Source: UBA822 sp036336795 (lineage in GTDB: Bacteria > Gemmatimonadota > Gemmatimonadetes > Longimicrobiales > Gaopeijiaceae). From it: DNA of 8,490 bases. The position numbers were made by a program, and so were the translations under genes. How positions within the stretch are numbered: position 1 is the first letter of the stretch; each line of letters opens with the position of its first letter. This document shows positions 6,251 to 8,490 of this stretch, piece after piece. Location of the stretch: positions 1 to 8,490 of the forward strand of contig JAYZFL010000040.1 of the NCBI GenBank assembly GCA_036336795.1, written 5' to 3'. The notes under the pieces were generated by a model. The model did no database searches, had not been told where the DNA came from, and worked only from the letters and a program-made list of their open reading frames with translations.

Positions 6251-8138
6251 GACGTCGATCATCGTCCGCACCTTCAACGAGGCTTTGTTTCTGGGAGACC
6301 TCCTTGAGGAGATCCAAGGTCAGACATACCAGGACTACGAGGTCATCGTCGTCGATTCAGGCTCATTTGATGGTACCGTGGATATCGCAAGAACCTTCGG
6401 TGTCCAGTTAGTTGAGATCGCTAGCCGGGACTTCACCTTCGGCTTCTCGCTCAACAAGGGTATCGAGGCTTCCAGGGGACGGTTCCTAGTCCTCGTATCA
6501 GCACACACGACACCCGTCGACACAGAGTGGCTCGGTTCACTCGTGGAACCTCTCCGTGACCCGAAGGTCGCCATGACCTACGGTCGACAAGTGGGCGAGA
6601 TCCGCTCAAAGTTCTCGGAGCGACAGGACTTCCGGCGTATTTTCGGGGAAGAACGACAAGTTATTCGGTCTCCGAATTTCTTTGGGAACAACGCAAATTC
6701 CGCCATACGAAGGGATCTGTGGGATCAAGAACCTTTCGACGAAGCGCTCCCCGGTTTGGAGGATGCAGCCTGGTCAAAGTACTGGATAGGCATGGGTTAT
6801 AAGGTCCTGTATGAGCCAGCAGCCGGAATCCACCACATCCACACCGAGACCTGGGCACAGATCGAGCAACGCTACCTCCGCGAGGCAATGGCCGCCCACG
6901 CTATAGGGTTGCGTGGCCCCGGCGACGTCATCAATGAAATCATTGGAGAGGTCCGGCGCTTCTTCTCGGACATACGGATCGCTCTGTTGAAAAAACTCAA
7001 GCCAAGTCTGTTGCCAGATATCGCGCGATACCGGTGGGCTAAGGGACGGGGAGCCGTTAAAGGGTTACTCGACGATTTGCAGGCTCCGATCGTCGCGGAT
7101 CACCAGGAGTTCTTCTTCAAGGAAGACGTTCCGGCAATCGTCGTGTCCCGACCAGGGCACGCGTCCTTCAGGATGCAGACTCTTCCCGAGATGAAGCCCG
7201 GGGATGTCGTGGTCCGCGTAGAATACGTGGGAGTTTGTGGAACGGACTTGGAAGTCTTCCGTGGAACGCTTGGCTACTTCGAAACCGGTGAATCCACATA
7301 CCCGATCACGCCCGGCCACGAGGTCTCAGGAACAGTGGTCCGGACTGGTCCGAACGCCCGTGAATCCATAGAGGTCGGCGACCGAGTTGTCATCGAGTGC
7401 ATCCAAGGTTGTGGCGCCTGCGAGATGTGCGATTCGGGAGAACCAATCCGCTGTAATGAGCGTAAGGAACTCGGCGTGATGGGGATGAACGGAGGCTATG
7501 CTAAACATATCGTCGTGGCTGGTGCATACGTCCATCGCATTCCAGAAGGCCTAGACATGCAGCGTGCTGCCCTGTGTGAACCTGTGGCTGTGGCGGTCAA
7601 AGGGTGCAGACGCCTAATGTCCTCCTTGGGTCCGGGCCAGCACCACATCGGGGTGATCGGCGCGGGTTCGTTGGGTCAGATCGTAGCGCTATTGCTGTCT
7701 CGTGAAGGCCATCAGGTCTCCCTCGTTGATCGGAGAGAGAGTCGACTCCAAGCTGCTGCACTCGCGCTTCCTGACAGCGTGGTGTCAACAGACCCAGCTT
7801 CTCTCTGGAAGTGCGATGCCGTCGCAGAGGTCACGGGACACTCAGGGGCACTGGAGTCCGTCCTCCGCGGGATTAGTGTGGGACGGACCGTGCTACTTCT
7901 GGGTTTCCCTTACGATACGCTCAACCCCGAGTGGGTGGTTGCCAAAGACCTTACCCTTCTTGGTTCGGTAGGCAGCGGTCCAGCGGATTTCCAGGAAGCC
8001 CTACAGATCCTATCGAGCTTGCCCCTCGACGAGTTCCTGAAATCAACGTTCCCTCTTGAAGCCTATGAAAATGCCTGGGCAGCCCATGAGAAGGCAGAAG
8101 CGTTGAAGGTGATGCTCAATGTCTCGGCAGAATCCTAG
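6243..8138 (+). CDS. Fusion protein: GT2 glycosyltransferase + zinc-dependent medium-chain (polyol-type) dehydrogenase
   Basis: A single 631-codon frame holds two complete enzymes. Residues 1 to about 275 are a family-2 (GT-A fold) glycosyltransferase: SIIVRTFNEA (5-14), VVDSGSFDGT (36-45), SLNKGIEASRG (69-79), LVSAHTTP (84-91, at the usual metal/nucleotide position), and GLEDAAWSKYW (171-181) with the acidic pair E173-D174. No membrane helix is evident. After a short linker, about 296-631 is an MDR alcohol dehydrogenase: C332 in GVCGTD, G-H-E at 358-360 and E446 in LCEP fit a sorbitol/threonine-dehydrogenase-like catalytic zinc site. C390, C393, C396 and C404 form the structural zinc set, G-A-G-S-L-G (473-478) binds dinucleotide, and D496 suggests NAD+ over NADP+. 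Both halves look intact and no stop separates them; an in-frame TTG (7077) near the joint is the only plausible internal start. The start codon overlaps the upstream stop by eight bases, suggesting translational coupling. Expected role: oxidise a sugar hydroxyl and transfer a sugar in the same pathway (inference). Confidence 0.9.
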   Translation: MPETSIIVRTFNEALFLGDLLEEIQGQTYQDYEVIVVDSGSFDGTVDIARTFGVQLVEIASRDFTFGFSLNKGIEASRGRFLVLVSAHTTPVDTEWLGSLVEPLRDPKVAMTYGRQVGEIRSKFSERQDFRRIFGEERQVIRSPNFFGNNANSAIRRDLWDQEPFDEALPGLEDAAWSKYWIGMGYKVLYEPAAGIHHIHTETWAQIEQRYLREAMAAHAIGLRGPGDVINEIIGEVRRFFSDIRIALLKKLKPSLLPDIARYRWAKGRGAVKGLLDDLQAPIVADHQEFFFKEDVPAIVVSRPGHASFRMQTLPEMKPGDVVVRVEYVGVCGTDLEVFRGTLGYFETGESTYPITPGHEVSGTVVRTGPNARESIEVGDRVVIECIQGCGACEMCDSGEPIRCNERKELGVMGMNGGYAKHIVVAGAYVHRIPEGLDMQRAALCEPVAVAVKGCRRLMSSLGPGQHHIGVIGAGSLGQIVALLLSREGHQVSLVDRRESRLQAAALALPDSVVSTDPASLWKCDAVAEVTGHSGALESVLRGISVGRTVLLLGFPYDTLNPEWVVAKDLTLLGSVGSGPADFQEALQILSSLPLDEFLKSTFPLEAYENAWAAHEKAEALKVMLNVSAES

Positions 8139-8154
8139 GTCCGATAACCCGGAC
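8139..8154. terminator. Weak inverted repeat between convergent genes (possible terminator)
   Basis: GTCCG (8139-8143) pairs with CGGAC (8150-8154) around a six-base loop, directly after the fusion gene's stop. Lying between convergent genes it could serve both strands. The stem is only five pairs and no T-tract follows on either strand, so a factor-independent terminator is doubtful. The rest of the 58-base gap holds only a short palindrome, CGCATGCG at 8182-8189. Confidence 0.2.
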
Positions 8155-8196
8155 AGGTGGATTGTAACGAGATACCGAAAGCGCATGCGGCAGAAC

Positions 8197-8490
8197 TCAG
8201 CGGTCGTCCGCGAGACGCCCGTCCAGCCACTCCAAAGTCTGCTGGATTCCCTCTTCAAGAGAAAATGGCGGCACACCGAGACGCCGGATCGTGTCCTCTG
8301 TAGGTGCTAGATAATCCGTTGTCATGCTCTTGAAGCGCGACCACGTAAGAGGAACTGGCGCACCCCAGCGAGCGAACACCTCCATAATGCCAGCAAGAGA
8401 AGCGAGAGCCCAGCGGGGGATCCGTCGGGCTCTACGACCCCGGAACGCTTTATTAAAGCCATCGGCCCATGCCCCAAGAGGTACAGGAAG
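8197..8490 (-). CDS. NAD-dependent epimerase/dehydratase (extended SDR), C-terminal fragment
   Basis: The frame is open from the right window edge to a TGA at 8197-8199, giving 97 residues with the N-terminal part outside the window. The fragment begins LPVPLGAWADGF, passes a helix-rich stretch (R-I-P-R-W-A-L-A-S-L-A-G-I-M-E), and ends with T-E-D-T-I-R-R-L-G-V-P-P-F-S-L-E-E-G-I and a terminal helix ending T-L-E-W-L. That closing pattern (LG-x-P-P-x-S-L-E-E-G-I-x-x-T-x-x-W) is typical of the C-terminus of extended short-chain dehydrogenases such as UDP-sugar 4-epimerases and 3-beta-HSD-like proteins. The Rossmann motif and YxxxK site cannot be seen. An in-frame ATG at 8385 exists but lies within the conserved domain, so it is not the start. 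The gene converges on the polysaccharide operon and belongs to a separate transcript. Substrate is unknown, though sugar-nucleotide epimerisation would suit the locus. Confidence 0.72.
   Translation of the reverse strand, partial: LPVPLGAWADGFNKAFRGRRARRIPRWALASLAGIMEVFARWGAPVPLTWSRFKSMTTDYLAPTEDTIRRLGVPPFSLEEGIQQTLEWLDGRLADDR

Noticed and set aside
7077..8138. Separate dehydrogenase gene starting at an internal TTG near the domain joint
   Set aside because: No stop codon ends the glycosyltransferase and I see no clear ribosome site before the TTG, so one fused protein is the simpler reading.
8181..8190. Palindrome CGCATGCG as an operator or terminator
   Set aside because: Eight bases with no spacer, no T-tract and no second copy; expected by chance in this composition.

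Overview
The window is a Gram-negative surface-polysaccharide locus (capsule or exopolysaccharide). It holds six same-strand genes packed as an apparent operon, followed by the 3' end of a convergent gene. Moderately G+C-rich coding DNA fills almost all of it, and no gap exceeds 60 bases. A large outer-membrane SLBB/Poly_export protein implies a diderm. Its N-terminal region (a short domain ending in a 'G-I-N-P..AD.YFD' stretch before the export domain) reminds me of long export proteins from Gemmatimonadota. That placement is from memory and tentative; no rRNA or marker gene is present to confirm it.

Layout, left to right on the + strand: (1) a Wza-like export protein with six SLBB-type repeats, lacking its extreme N-terminus; (2) a UDP-glucose/nucleotide-sugar 6-dehydrogenase (ugd); (3) a metal-dependent cyclase/kynurenine-formamidase-type hydrolase; (4) a KdsB-like CMP-ulosonate cytidylyltransferase; (5) a D-2-hydroxyacid dehydrogenase; (6) a 631-residue protein joining a GT2 glycosyltransferase to a zinc-dependent medium-chain dehydrogenase. 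On the - strand, entering from the right edge, is the C-terminal part of an NAD-dependent sugar epimerase/dehydratase.

Export protein and Ugd are standard capsule genes: one exports the polymer, the other makes a uronic acid precursor. Genes 3-6 are the unusual part. A divergent CMP-sugar synthetase lies between a hydrolase, two different NAD-dependent dehydrogenases and a glycosyltransferase, with tight spacing (16 and 13 bases, then an 8-base overlap). My inference is that they make, activate and transfer a Kdo-like or otherwise modified 3-deoxy-ulosonic acid. The covalent union of the transferase with a sugar/polyol-type dehydrogenase supports a shared substrate pathway. The acid-forming synthase (KdsA/NeuB type or other) is not in the window, so the sugar's identity is open.
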